Shown here: in pieces, positions 8,332-20,200 of the stretch
Layout: the number at the start of each line of letters is the position of its first letter
Position numbering within the stretch: position 1 is the first letter of the stretch
NCBI GenBank assembly: GCA_963697345.1
Contig: CAVONS010000005.1
Coordinates: 62,001-126,000 of the forward strand
Source of the DNA: Prado023 sp963697345
Lineage (GTDB): Bacteria > Actinomycetota > Actinomycetes > S36-B12 > CAIYMF01
Direction of reading: 5' to 3'
DNA: 64,000 bases
Notes under the pieces: model-generated
What the model saw: the letters and a program-made list of their open reading frames with translations, nothing else
Database searches by the model: none
Told to the model about the DNA's origin: nothing
Program-made: the position numbers and the translations under genes

Positions 8332-8402
8332 TCGGCTCACGCATGAGGCGGTCGGGCATCCCGGACGGCCGCTGACTCGATTCGCATAGACGCCCCCCGG
8401 GC

Positions 8403-8452
8403 GAGGTGAGACCCCGCCGCAGACGGGGGAGCATGCGACGGGGCCTCACCTC
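8403..8452. terminator. Inverted repeat between convergent genes
   Basis: GAGGTGAGACCCCG (8403-8416) and CGGGGCCTCACCTC (8439-8452) pair with one mismatch across a 22-base loop. Its place between two convergent genes suggests a bidirectional terminator. There is no clear U tract. Confidence 0.6.
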
Positions 8453-8515
8453 TGAGAGTACGTCACCATGGCACACGTGCTGGCACGTGTCGCGGTGTGC
8501 CGACGTGCCGCGCGG

Positions 8516-9061
8516 CTACTGACCGTCCCACTTCTTCTGCTGCGCGTCGAGTGCCTCCATGGCCGTCGGGTTGCCGCGCACCAGACTCCGGGCGCAGGTG
8601 GTCAGCGGCCCCTCATCCAGGACCCGCCCTGAGGTCCGCAGGGCCCGCGTCATGGCCGCCCGCACCAGGGGCAGTTGCCCCTCGACCACGACGGCGACCA
8701 GAGCCGTCCCGCCCACGGGAACGGTGTCACTCACCGCGGCAACCAGAACCTCGATCTCCCGACGTCCTGCACGTTGACCGAGCATGCCTCCCACAGCCGC
8801 GCCGACGACTGCTCCCAGCAGCGGCCCCCCGAGCACCACGCCGACCACGATCCCGGCGGCAGCCCCCGTGCCGATCCCGTACGCCAGGGTGCCGCCGCTG
8901 CCCTGGCTCAGCGCGGAGCCCCGCCAATCACGGCGCAGGATCCCCGCACCCGCCACGGCGTCTCCGAGAGCTGCGGGCCCGGTGATGTCCCGCAGGTCCG
9001 AGGCCGCCTCGTGGGCGTCGGCGTACACACCCACAACAAGGGCGTACTGCTGACTGTCCAC
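8516..9061 (-). CDS. Glycine-rich membrane protein, DUF1269-like
   Basis: A 181-aa protein. The N-terminal third (ALVVGVYADAHEAASDLRDI) and the C-terminal part (VPVGGTALVAVVVEG) flank a Gly/Ala-rich hydrophobic stretch near residues 57-95 that could form a glycine-zipper hairpin. The layout resembles DUF1269/SHOCT-less stress membrane proteins. GTG 9061 has GGAGG five bases upstream, whereas GTG 9067 would be too close to it. The function is unknown. Confidence 0.65.
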   Translation of the reverse strand: MDSQQYALVVGVYADAHEAASDLRDITGPAALGDAVAGAGILRRDWRGSALSQGSGGTLAYGIGTGAAAGIVVGVVLGGPLLGAVVGAAVGGMLGQRAGRREIEVLVAAVSDTVPVGGTALVAVVVEGQLPLVRAAMTRALRTSGRVLDEGPLTTCARSLVRGNPTAMEALDAQQKKWDGQ

Positions 9062-9224
9062 GCGCACCTCCCTGCCATGACTCCAGCGCTACAGACGGTA
9101 CCCGTAGACCCCATGGGGCGCGGGGCAGACGCGTGCTCGGGCGGGCCGGCTGTGGCCGGGCACTGGGTAGGCTGACCCCACCACACCCGCCCCGGCGCCC
9201 GCCGGGATCGCCTCGAGGAGTCCC

Positions 9225-11234
9225 ATGTCCGCGCAGGTCACCGTCGTCGTCTCCGGGGAGTCCCACGTCCGGGCCATCGACGACACCACGACGTGGGCGG
9301 ATGTCCTCGGCGAGTTCGTCCCCGGCCTGCGTGGCGTCGCCGTCGCACGCGTGGACGGCGAGTTGGTCGACCTCGACCAACCGGCTCGTGCGTTCACGAT
9401 GGTGGAGCCGGTCCTGGTGACCGATCCCGACGGGCTGCGCGTCCTTCGGCACTCCTGTGCCCACGTCATGGCCCAGGCAGTCCAGGACGTCTTCCCGGAG
9501 GCGAAGCTGGGCATCGGCCCGCCCATCGACAACGGCTTCTACTACGAGTTCGACGTTCCCGAGCCCTTCGATCCCGAGGGCCTGGCCAAGGTCGAGAAGC
9601 GCATGGTCGAGATCGTCAAGAAGGGCCAGCGCTTCGAGCGCCGAGTGGTCTCCGACGCCGACGCCCGCATCGAGCTCGCCGACGAGCCCTACAAGTGCCG
9701 CCTCATCGGCAGCGAGGGTGGCGCTGACGTCATGGAGGTCGGCGGAGCCGAGCTGACGATCTACGACAACGTCGACCTGCGGACCGGCGAGACCATCTGG
9801 GGCGACCTGTGCCGCGGCCCGCACCTGCCCACCACCCGCATGATCCCGCCCAACGCCTTCAAGGTCATGCGCTCCTCTGCGGCGTACTGGTTGGGGAACC
9901 AGGCCAACGAGCAGCTCCAGCGCATCTACGGCACCGCCTGGCCCGACAAGGACGGCTTGCGTGGCTACCTGACCTTCCTCGAGGAAGCCGCCAAGCGTGA
10001 TCACCGGCGCCTGGGCCAGGACCTCGACCTGTTCAGCTTCCCCGACGAGATCGGCTCCGGGTTGGCGGTGTTCCACCCCAAGGGCGGGATCATCCGCCGG
10101 ACCATGGAGGACTACTCGCGCAGCCAGCATGAGAACGCCGGCTACGAGTTCGTCTACACCCCGCACATCACCAAGGGCCATCTGTTCGAGACCTCCGGAC
10201 ACCTCGAGTGGTACGCCGATGGCATGTACCCACCGATGCACATCGACGCCGAGACCGACGCCGAGGGCAATGTGCGCCGTGCGGGCACCGACTACTACCT
10301 CAAGCCCATGAACTGCCCGTTCCACAACCTGATCTACCGGTCGCGCGGGCGGTCCTACCGAGAGCTGCCACTGCGGCTCTTCGAGTTCGGATCGGTCTAC
10401 CGCTACGAGAAGTCCGGCGTGGTCCACGGCCTGACCCGTGTGCGGGGGATGACCCAGGACGATGCCCACATCTACTGCACCAAGGACCAGATGGGCGCCG
10501 AGCTGCAGTCGCTGCTCGGGTTCGTCCTGGACCTGCTCAAGGACTACGGCCTCGACGACTTCTACCTCGAGCTGTCGACGCGCAACCCCGACAAGTACGT
10601 GGGGGAGGTGGCCGAGTGGGAGGAAGCCACTGAGGCCCTGCGGCTGGCAGCCGAGGAGTCCGGCCTCGAGCTGGTGCCCGATCCCGGCGGTGCGGCGTTC
10701 TACGGGCCGAAGGTCTCAGTCCAGTCCCGGGATGCGATCGGGCGCACGTGGCAGATGTCGACGATCCAGGTCGACTTCCAGCTTCCCCAGCGCTTCGAGC
10801 TCGAGTACCAGGCATCCGATGGCACCCGTCAGCGCCCGATCATGATCCACCGGGCGCTCTTCGGTTCCGTCGAGCGCTTCATCGGCGTGCTGACGGAGCA
10901 CTACGCCGGGGCATTCCCACCCTGGCTGGCACCCGTGCAGGTCGTCGGCATCCCGATCACCGAGCGCCATGCGGACTACCTGCACGAGGTGGCGGCGCAG
11001 CTGCGGGATGCGGGGGTCCGGGTCGAGGTGGACACCTCCGATGACCGGATGCAGAAGAAGATCCGCAACGCCCAGAAGCAGAAGGTGCCCTACATGCTGA
11101 TCGCTGGTGATGACGATCTCGCTGCGGGGGCGGTCAGCTTCCGGTACCGGGACGGCACGCAGCGCAACGCAGTTCCCATCGATGAGGCCGTGGCGGAGAT
11201 CGTTGCTGCCATCGCCGAGCACCGTCAGGTCTAG
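9225..11234 (+). CDS. thrS: Threonyl-tRNA synthetase
   Basis: Charges tRNA-Thr and hydrolyses mischarged Ser-tRNA. The domains run TGS-like (about 1-65), editing domain with HSCAHVMAQAV near 76 and CRGPHLP, class II catalytic core with YLKPMNCPFHN (zinc Cys, near 362), LFEFGSVYRYEKSG (motif 2) and GMTQDDAHIYC, then the anticodon-binding domain from about 560. The 669-aa length is normal. TAGGCT at 9168-9173 is a plausible -10 box with a leader of about 45 nt. A HIT protein follows, as in mycobacteria, but the usual next gene pgsA is absent. Confidence 0.97.
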   Translation: MSAQVTVVVSGESHVRAIDDTTTWADVLGEFVPGLRGVAVARVDGELVDLDQPARAFTMVEPVLVTDPDGLRVLRHSCAHVMAQAVQDVFPEAKLGIGPPIDNGFYYEFDVPEPFDPEGLAKVEKRMVEIVKKGQRFERRVVSDADARIELADEPYKCRLIGSEGGADVMEVGGAELTIYDNVDLRTGETIWGDLCRGPHLPTTRMIPPNAFKVMRSSAAYWLGNQANEQLQRIYGTAWPDKDGLRGYLTFLEEAAKRDHRRLGQDLDLFSFPDEIGSGLAVFHPKGGIIRRTMEDYSRSQHENAGYEFVYTPHITKGHLFETSGHLEWYADGMYPPMHIDAETDAEGNVRRAGTDYYLKPMNCPFHNLIYRSRGRSYRELPLRLFEFGSVYRYEKSGVVHGLTRVRGMTQDDAHIYCTKDQMGAELQSLLGFVLDLLKDYGLDDFYLELSTRNPDKYVGEVAEWEEATEALRLAAEESGLELVPDPGGAAFYGPKVSVQSRDAIGRTWQMSTIQVDFQLPQRFELEYQASDGTRQRPIMIHRALFGSVERFIGVLTEHYAGAFPPWLAPVQVVGIPITERHADYLHEVAAQLRDAGVRVEVDTSDDRMQKKIRNAQKQKVPYMLIAGDDDLAAGAVSFRYRDGTQRNAVPIDEAVAEIVAAIAEHRQV

Positions 11235-11248
11235 TCGGGAGGTCACTC

Positions 11249-11761
11249 GTGGGACAGGAGAAGTGGGACCTGCTCTGGACGCCGCACCGCATCGCCTACA
11301 TCAAGGGCGAGAGTCGGCCCGCGGACACCCTCGAGGGTCCGCAGTGCCCGTTCTGCCGCACGGATGACTCGGAGGAGGGTCTGATCGTCGCGCGCGGCGC
11401 CCACACGTACGTCGTGATGAACCTGTTCCCCTACAACCCGGGGCACGTGCTCATCTGCCCCTACCGGCACGTCGCGGACTTCACCGACCTCACGGTGGAG
11501 GAGTCGACCGAGCTCAGCTGGTTCCAGGCGCGCATGATGCGCGCGATCCGGGCAGCCAGCAATCCGGCGGGGTTCAACATCGGCCTCAACCAGGGACCCG
11601 CCGCGGGCGCGGGCATCTCTGGCCACCTGCATCAGCACATCGTTCCGCGCTGGCCGGGCGACTCCAACTTCATGACCACTGTGGGTGGTTCCCGCACGAT
11701 GGTGATGCTGCTCGAGGAGTCCCGCGACCTGTTCGCCGCCGCCCTAGCCAACCTCGACTGA
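11249..11761 (+). CDS. HIT family protein, AP4A phosphorylase-like
   Basis: A 170-aa histidine-triad protein with CPFC near residue 33, the fold motif FPYNPGHVLICPYRHV and the catalytic triad GHLHQHIVPRW near residue 125. Its position right after thrS matches Rv2613c, an AP4A phosphorylase, so cleavage of diadenosine tetraphosphate made by the synthetase is a reasonable inference. GTG 11249 is 15 bases after the thrS stop with GGGAGG upstream. Confidence 0.9.
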   Translation: MGQEKWDLLWTPHRIAYIKGESRPADTLEGPQCPFCRTDDSEEGLIVARGAHTYVVMNLFPYNPGHVLICPYRHVADFTDLTVEESTELSWFQARMMRAIRAASNPAGFNIGLNQGPAAGAGISGHLHQHIVPRWPGDSNFMTTVGGSRTMVMLLEESRDLFAAALANLD

Positions 11762-11781
11762 AGCCCCCCCCTCCCCGATCT

Positions 11782-11839
11782 CCTCCGCAAGGGTGCATCT
11801 CCTCCGCCACGTTGCGGAGGAGATGCACCCTTGCGGAGG
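11782..11839. repeat. Perfect 26-bp inverted repeat
   Basis: Arm 11782-11807 is exactly complementary to 11814-11839, with a 6-base loop. Each arm itself begins and ends with CCTCCGC-type sequence. It lies 21 bases after the HIT gene stop. It could be a terminator (no U tract follows) or a dispersed palindromic element. Confidence 0.9.
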
Positions 11840-11947
11840 GTTTGCGGGGCGTGGCCGGGTGGGACGGGACGGGACGGGGGCGGGCGTCGCGGTGGGGCGG
11901 GACCTATGGCCCACCGATCCGGCCCGCCGACGTGGTGGGATGGCCCC

Positions 11948-15558
<3,611 letters not shown>

Positions 15559-15562
<4 letters not shown>

Positions 15563-16563
15563 GCATCGACCTGACCAGCACCTACCTCGGGATGACGCTG
15601 CGCAACCCGGTCGTCGCCTCGCCCGGTCCGGTCACCGGCGACCCTGACCAGTGGCGGCGGCTCGAGGAGGCCGGGGTCGGCGCCATCGTGCTGCCCAGCC
15701 TGTTCGAGGAGGAGATCACCTCCGAGTCGTGGTGGGTCTCGGACCTCCTCGACGAGGGCCGTGACGTCGTCGCAGAGGCATCGGACTACCTGCCCGAGTT
15801 CGAGGACTACTCCATCGGCCCGGACCGTTTCCTCGACCTGGTGACACGGGCCAAGGCGACGGTGTCCGTGCCGGTCATCGCGAGCCTGAACGGGACCACG
15901 AGCGGCGGATGGGTCGACTACGCGGGCCGGCTGGTGGAGGCAGGTGCGGACGCGATCGAGCTGAACGTCTACGACGTGATCACTGAGCCACGCGTCACCG
16001 GGACCGACGTCGAGGACCGGATCATCGACCTCATGACCACGGTCCGCGCGGAGGTCTCGGTCCCCGTGGCGGTCAAGCTCGGCCCGTGGTTCAGCGCCCT
16101 GGCGAACATGGCCACGAAGCTGGCCGACGCCGGCGCCGACGGCCTCGTGCTGTTCAACCGCCTGTACCAGCCGGACATCGACCTGGACGGCCCCTCGGTC
16201 AAGCCCAGGCTGATGCTCAGCGTCCCGGGCAACGTTCGCCAGTCCGTGGCGTGGATCGGCATCCTGTCCGGTCAGGTCCCGCTGTCCCTGGCCGCCAGTG
16301 GGGGAGTGGACAGCGCCGAGGATGTCGTCAAGCTCATCCTCGCCGGGGCGGACGCCACCATGACCACGGCCGCGCTGCTGCGCCACGGGCCAGACCATGT
16401 GGAGAGCCTGGTCACCGGACTTGCCGAGTGGCTCGAGGAGCGCGGCTACGAGTCGGTCACGCAGGCCAAGGGCTCGGTGTCGCTGAGCAAGGCCGCCGAG
16501 CCCGAGGCCTACCAGAGGGCCAACTACTACCAGACCCTGCACTCGTGGGGCCCGGTGCGCTGA
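15559..16563 (+). CDS. Dihydroorotate dehydrogenase-like protein linked to PFOR
   Basis: A 334-aa flavin TIM-barrel protein of the DHODH-like group commonly found beside nifJ. It has LRNPVVASPGPVTG at the N-terminus, SLNGTTSGGWVDYA, GADAIELNVYDV, VAVKLGPWFS and ASGGVDSAEDVVKLILAGA (phosphate/FMN loop). It shares an ATGA overlap with the PFOR gene, so the two are translationally coupled. It is unlikely to be the biosynthetic PyrD; an electron-transfer or redox-partner role with PFOR is inferred from the context only. No pyr genes are nearby. Confidence 0.88.
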
Positions 16564-16632
16564 CGCCCCTGCGAGGTCTGCGGCCGACGCGGTGCACTCG
16601 GTCAGCGGTCCACGCACGCTGGCCCGAGGGAC

Positions 16633-16950
16633 TCAGTGCTCGTGGCGGATGACCTCGCCGCTGAACGGTGCGTCGGCGATCGCCACCTTGGGTTCGGGGA
16701 CGAAGTAGTTCGGATCGTCCTGCGTCCCGCGGACCTTGGCCTGGTTGACCAGGATCACCGCGAAGTAGGGGAGCATGATTCCCGCGGCGATCGCAACCCA
16801 CCGCCAGATCCCCGGGACCAGCACAGCCACGACGATCGCCACCATCCGCAACCCCATGAGCAACAGGTACTGACGCTCTCGGTGTCGCAGGTCCTCCGAT
16901 GGGCCGGGCTGTGCCGATGTGATGCTATGGACCTCGACATCCCGACTCAC
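16633..16950 (-). CDS. DUF3099 family membrane protein
   Basis: A 105-aa actinobacterial DUF3099 protein with two adjacent membrane helices (MGLRMVAIVVAVLVPG and WVAIAAGIMLPYFAVILV) and a short soluble tail. The GTG at 16950 lies six bases behind a TACGCT -10 box (16957-16962 on the minus strand), so I prefer it to starts further upstream that would run toward the dodecin promoter. The function is unknown; the family occurs next to diverse housekeeping genes. Confidence 0.8.
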   Translation of the reverse strand: MSRDVEVHSITSAQPGPSEDLRHRERQYLLLMGLRMVAIVVAVLVPGIWRWVAIAAGIMLPYFAVILVNQAKVRGTQDDPNYFVPEPKVAIADAPFSGEVIRHEH

Positions 16951-17026
16951 CCGCCCAGCGTACGACCGGGCAGCGGATACGGCATCCTGCCCATGCGCGC
17001 ACACTCAACAATCAGGAGAGACACCG

Positions 17027-17239
17027 ATGAGCAACAGGACCTACCGACTCACCGAGATCGTCGGAACCAGCCCGGAGGGCGTTGATGCGGCGATCCGCAA
17101 CGGGGTCAGCCGGGCAGGCAAGACCATCCGCCACATCGACTGGTTCGAGGTTCAGGAGATCCGTGGCCACGTCCGCGACGGCGAGGTCGACCACTTCCAG
17201 GTCTCGATGAAGATCGGATTCCGCCTCGAGGACGCCTGA
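17027..17239 (+). CDS. Dodecin family flavin-binding protein
   Basis: A 70-aa protein, the normal dodecin length. The family pattern YRLTEIVGTSPEG, AIRNGVSRAGKTIRHIDWFEV and HFQVSMKIGFRLE is complete. Dodecins form hollow dodecamers that store riboflavin, FMN or lumichrome; the Trp in HIDWFEV is the flavin-stacking residue. AGGAGAG sits seven bases before ATG 17027. Its stop codon directly abuts the stop of the convergent tldE gene. Confidence 0.92.
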   Translation: MSNRTYRLTEIVGTSPEGVDAAIRNGVSRAGKTIRHIDWFEVQEIRGHVRDGEVDHFQVSMKIGFRLEDA

Positions 17240-18613
17240 TCACACCGCCTCGCTGGCCGTCGACAGGTTGAAGTCGGCGATGGCCAGCGGGGCAACCCTG
17301 CTGCGGGTGAACCAATCAGCCCACTCCCGGGGCAGGCAGTCGACGGGCGATCCCGCGTCGAGCACCCGCTCCAGCATCCCCAGGGGGGACTCGTTGAAAC
17401 GGAAGTTGCCCGCCGCTGCGACGACCTCGCCGTCGCGCACCACGTAGACGCCGTCGCGGGTCAACCCGGTCAGCAGCAGGCTCTGGGCGTCGACCTCACG
17501 GATGTACCACAGGCAGGTCACGAGCAGGCCGTCACCGATGCGGGCCGCCAGCTCCTCGAGGGTCCCGCTGCGCCCCTCGACACCGGCGAGGACGTTGTCC
17601 ACGAAGGGTGTGTCGGCGATCCCGGCGAGTGCGGCTGAATGCCTCGTCGTGATCAAGGAGGACAAGCTGCCCCCAGCGATCCAGTCGGTGGCGCCCACGG
17701 GCATCCCTGCATCGAACGCGCTGCTGAAGGCCGAGGACCGCGTGCTCTGCACATGGTCGGCGCACTGGAGTCCCGGGGCATGTGGGTCTGACCTGAGCCA
17801 GACGGGAAGGGGACTCAACCGGTCACCGACCCGCGTGCCACCGCCGTGCCGGCTCAGTGCGCTGCGCCCCTCAGCTGCATCCCGGGCCCCGGTCGACCAC
17901 AGCAGGTAGATCAGCATGTCGGCGGCAGCCGACGGGGAGAGGATGACCCGGTGCCGACCGGGTGTGATCTCGACGCGGTCCGCCTGCGCAGCCAGTCCCC
18001 TGCGCACCTCCTGCGGCGCGCTGGCAAGGTCCATGTCCGCGAAGTGCCGCCCGGTGCGACCCGCCCACGCCGAGCGACTGCGACCGGCGCTCTTCCCACA
18101 CAGCTCGAAGCGGGCGGCAGGCTGGTCGTGACGCAGGCGCAACCCCCCGGTGGTCCCGAGGTACGTGCTCGAGGTTGAGTGCTCCGCGTACCCGAAATGG
18201 TCCATGTCGCCCTCGGGCAGGACCTCGCCCAGCAGCGTTCCGACCGGTGCCAGCTCCTCGGGTGTCGTGAGTTTCGGGGGCTGGTCCCAGTCAGCTGATG
18301 CTGGGCGCGTCGGCACCTCGGCGGCTGCGTCGTCGGCGGGACCCGATCCGCGCGCCGCCGCCTGCGCCGCCTCGACAAGAGCACGGAGGTCGTCGGGGGT
18401 CCGGACGTCGCCGCTGGCGGTGCCGACAGCCTGCCCGCCGTGGACGTCGGGATGGGCCACCACGTGCACGAGCTGCTGGGCCGACATCCCGTTCGTGGTC
18501 AGTGTGGAGTTCGCCCAGCGCAGGTTCGCGCTGGTGCTGTGCTCGACCAGCACGGTGCCCCGGTCGGATCCGAGCAGCTTGAGGCCACGCTCCACCACCT
18601 CCTGCGGCTTCAC
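17240..18613 (-). CDS. pmbA: TldE/PmbA-type subunit of the TldD-TldE metalloprotease
   Basis: A 457-aa protein of the TldD/PmbA family without the HExxxH motif, as expected for the non-catalytic TldE subunit. It has the N-terminal ferredoxin-like half (about 1-180) and the C-terminal TldD domain with GRHRVILSPSAAADML, FSSAFDAGMPVG and YIREVDAQSLLLTGLTRDGVYVV. GTG 18613 is overlapped by the tldD stop (GTGA) and has AGGAGG seven bases upstream, so the two subunits are co-translated. The complex cleaves small unfolded peptides and matures some peptide natural products. Confidence 0.9.
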   Translation of the reverse strand: MKPQEVVERGLKLLGSDRGTVLVEHSTSANLRWANSTLTTNGMSAQQLVHVVAHPDVHGGQAVGTASGDVRTPDDLRALVEAAQAAARGSGPADDAAAEVPTRPASADWDQPPKLTTPEELAPVGTLLGEVLPEGDMDHFGYAEHSTSSTYLGTTGGLRLRHDQPAARFELCGKSAGRSRSAWAGRTGRHFADMDLASAPQEVRRGLAAQADRVEITPGRHRVILSPSAAADMLIYLLWSTGARDAAEGRSALSRHGGGTRVGDRLSPLPVWLRSDPHAPGLQCADHVQSTRSSAFSSAFDAGMPVGATDWIAGGSLSSLITTRHSAALAGIADTPFVDNVLAGVEGRSGTLEELAARIGDGLLVTCLWYIREVDAQSLLLTGLTRDGVYVVRDGEVVAAAGNFRFNESPLGMLERVLDAGSPVDCLPREWADWFTRSRVAPLAIADFNLSTASEAV

Positions 18614-20142
18614 TCGTGTCCCTCCTGCTCCGTGTTGAGCACATTGACACCCTCGAAGACGGCCACCGGGCATCCGTGGCTGACTGCCGCCACCTGGCCC
18701 GGCTGGGCCTTGCCGCAGTTCAGGGCCCCACCGAGCAGGTACGTGCTGGGCCCCCCGAGCGCCCGTAGCCGACCCCAGAAGTCCGGAGTGCTGGACTGGT
18801 AGGCGACGTCACGCACCTGGCCGACGATCCGACCCGAGCGGACTCGTAGGAAGCGCTGACCGGTGAACTGGAAGTTGTAGCGCTGCATGTCGATGGACCA
18901 CGACTTGTCCCCCACGATGTAGATGCCATCCTCCACGCCGGAGATGAGGGCCCCGACATCCGATCCCGCCGGATCGGGCTGGAGGCTGACGTTGGGCATC
19001 CGCTGAACAGGCACATGGCCCGCCGCATCGGCGAAGGCACATCCATTCGACCGACCGAAGCCATGCTCCGCTGCCATCCGCCGGTCGAGCTGGTATCCGA
19101 CGAGCGTCCCGTCGCGGACCAGGTCCCAGGACTGCGCCTCGACGCCTTCGTCGTCATAGCCGACCGTGGCCAACCCGTGGGGCGCCGTCCGATCGCCGGT
19201 GACGGTCATCAGGGGGGAGCCGTAGCGCAGTGAACCGAGCTGGTCGAGGGTCGCGAAGGACGTACCCGCGTAGTTGGCCTCGTACCCCAGGGCCCGATCG
19301 AGCTCTGTGGCATGTCCCACACTCTCGTGGATCGTCAACCACAGGTTCGTCGGGTCGATGACGAGGTCGTACCGGCCCGGCTCGATGGACGGTGCGACGG
19401 CCTTCTCCGCCAGCCACGTGGGCAGCGCCGCGAGCTCGGCCGTCCAGTCCCAGGTGTCATCGCGGGCCATGTACTCCCACCCGCGCGCGGCGGGCGGCGC
19501 ACACGAGGACATGTCGTCGAAACGCTCATCGGTGATGTGGAAGGCCGTGACCTGCCCGTGGACCCGTGTGCGCTGCTGGAGCGTGTCGGTGCCGGCGCTG
19601 TCGGCGTAGTAGGTGAGGTCACGGGAGGCGAGGAACGTTGCGTCCACACGCTGCACCTGCGCGCTGCCCAGAAGCCCAGCGCTGCGCGCCTCGAGGAGTG
19701 CCAGGACCTCGGCATCAGGAACCTCGAAGGGGTCGATGTCGACGGGATTGGCCCATGCCTGCCCCGCGTGCACCGGCTCGCCTGCCAGTTCCACCCGCTC
19801 CCGCGCCACCGGAGCAGCCACGGACGCCATGCCGATTGCCGACCCAGCCACCCGCGCCGCGGACTCAGGCGTGACCAGCCCCGCCGAGGCGAACCCCCAG
19901 ACGCCATCGACCAGGACACGGACGCCGACCCCGATCGTGCTGTCTGAGGACACTCCCAACGGGTGGGCATCGCGTGCGGTGGCCGAGCGCGTGCGCTGTC
20001 GACTGATCCGGACATCGACGTGCTCGGCGCCCAAGCGCTGTGCGGCCTCGATCGCCGCGTGCGCGGTGGCCGACAGCGGCAGGGCCTGGAAGCCCTGCTC
20101 GATCACCCGGCGGGCCTCTGTTCCGCGTAGTCCCCACTGCAC
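18610..20142 (-). CDS. tldD: TldD catalytic subunit of the TldD-TldE metalloprotease
   Basis: A 510-aa zinc protease subunit. The metal-binding HESVGHATELDRALG lies near residue 271, followed by the family region YAGTSFATLDQLG, GYDDEGVEAQSWDLVRDGTLVGY and ALNCGKAQPGQ near the C-terminus. GTG 20142 follows a TACGCT -10 box (20151-20156, minus strand) by eight bases. The frame stays open far upstream, but that part is antisense to the Mur ligase gene. It is transcribed with pmbA. A link to cyanophycin peptides from the neighbouring locus is only a guess. Confidence 0.93.
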   Translation of the reverse strand: MQWGLRGTEARRVIEQGFQALPLSATAHAAIEAAQRLGAEHVDVRISRQRTRSATARDAHPLGVSSDSTIGVGVRVLVDGVWGFASAGLVTPESAARVAGSAIGMASVAAPVARERVELAGEPVHAGQAWANPVDIDPFEVPDAEVLALLEARSAGLLGSAQVQRVDATFLASRDLTYYADSAGTDTLQQRTRVHGQVTAFHITDERFDDMSSCAPPAARGWEYMARDDTWDWTAELAALPTWLAEKAVAPSIEPGRYDLVIDPTNLWLTIHESVGHATELDRALGYEANYAGTSFATLDQLGSLRYGSPLMTVTGDRTAPHGLATVGYDDEGVEAQSWDLVRDGTLVGYQLDRRMAAEHGFGRSNGCAFADAAGHVPVQRMPNVSLQPDPAGSDVGALISGVEDGIYIVGDKSWSIDMQRYNFQFTGQRFLRVRSGRIVGQVRDVAYQSSTPDFWGRLRALGGPSTYLLGGALNCGKAQPGQVAAVSHGCPVAVFEGVNVLNTEQEGHE

Positions 20143-20200
20143 AGTCGCCCAGCGTAATGGCCGACGAGAGCCTGAAGGGCTTCCGTGGCAGAGTTCGGCC

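Noticed and set aside
8928..10469. A 513-codon open frame on the minus strand opposite thrS
   Set aside because: It mirrors thrS in the antisense frame, has His/Asp/Arg-rich low-information sequence, no domain and no ribosome site. Long antisense frames are expected at this GC content.
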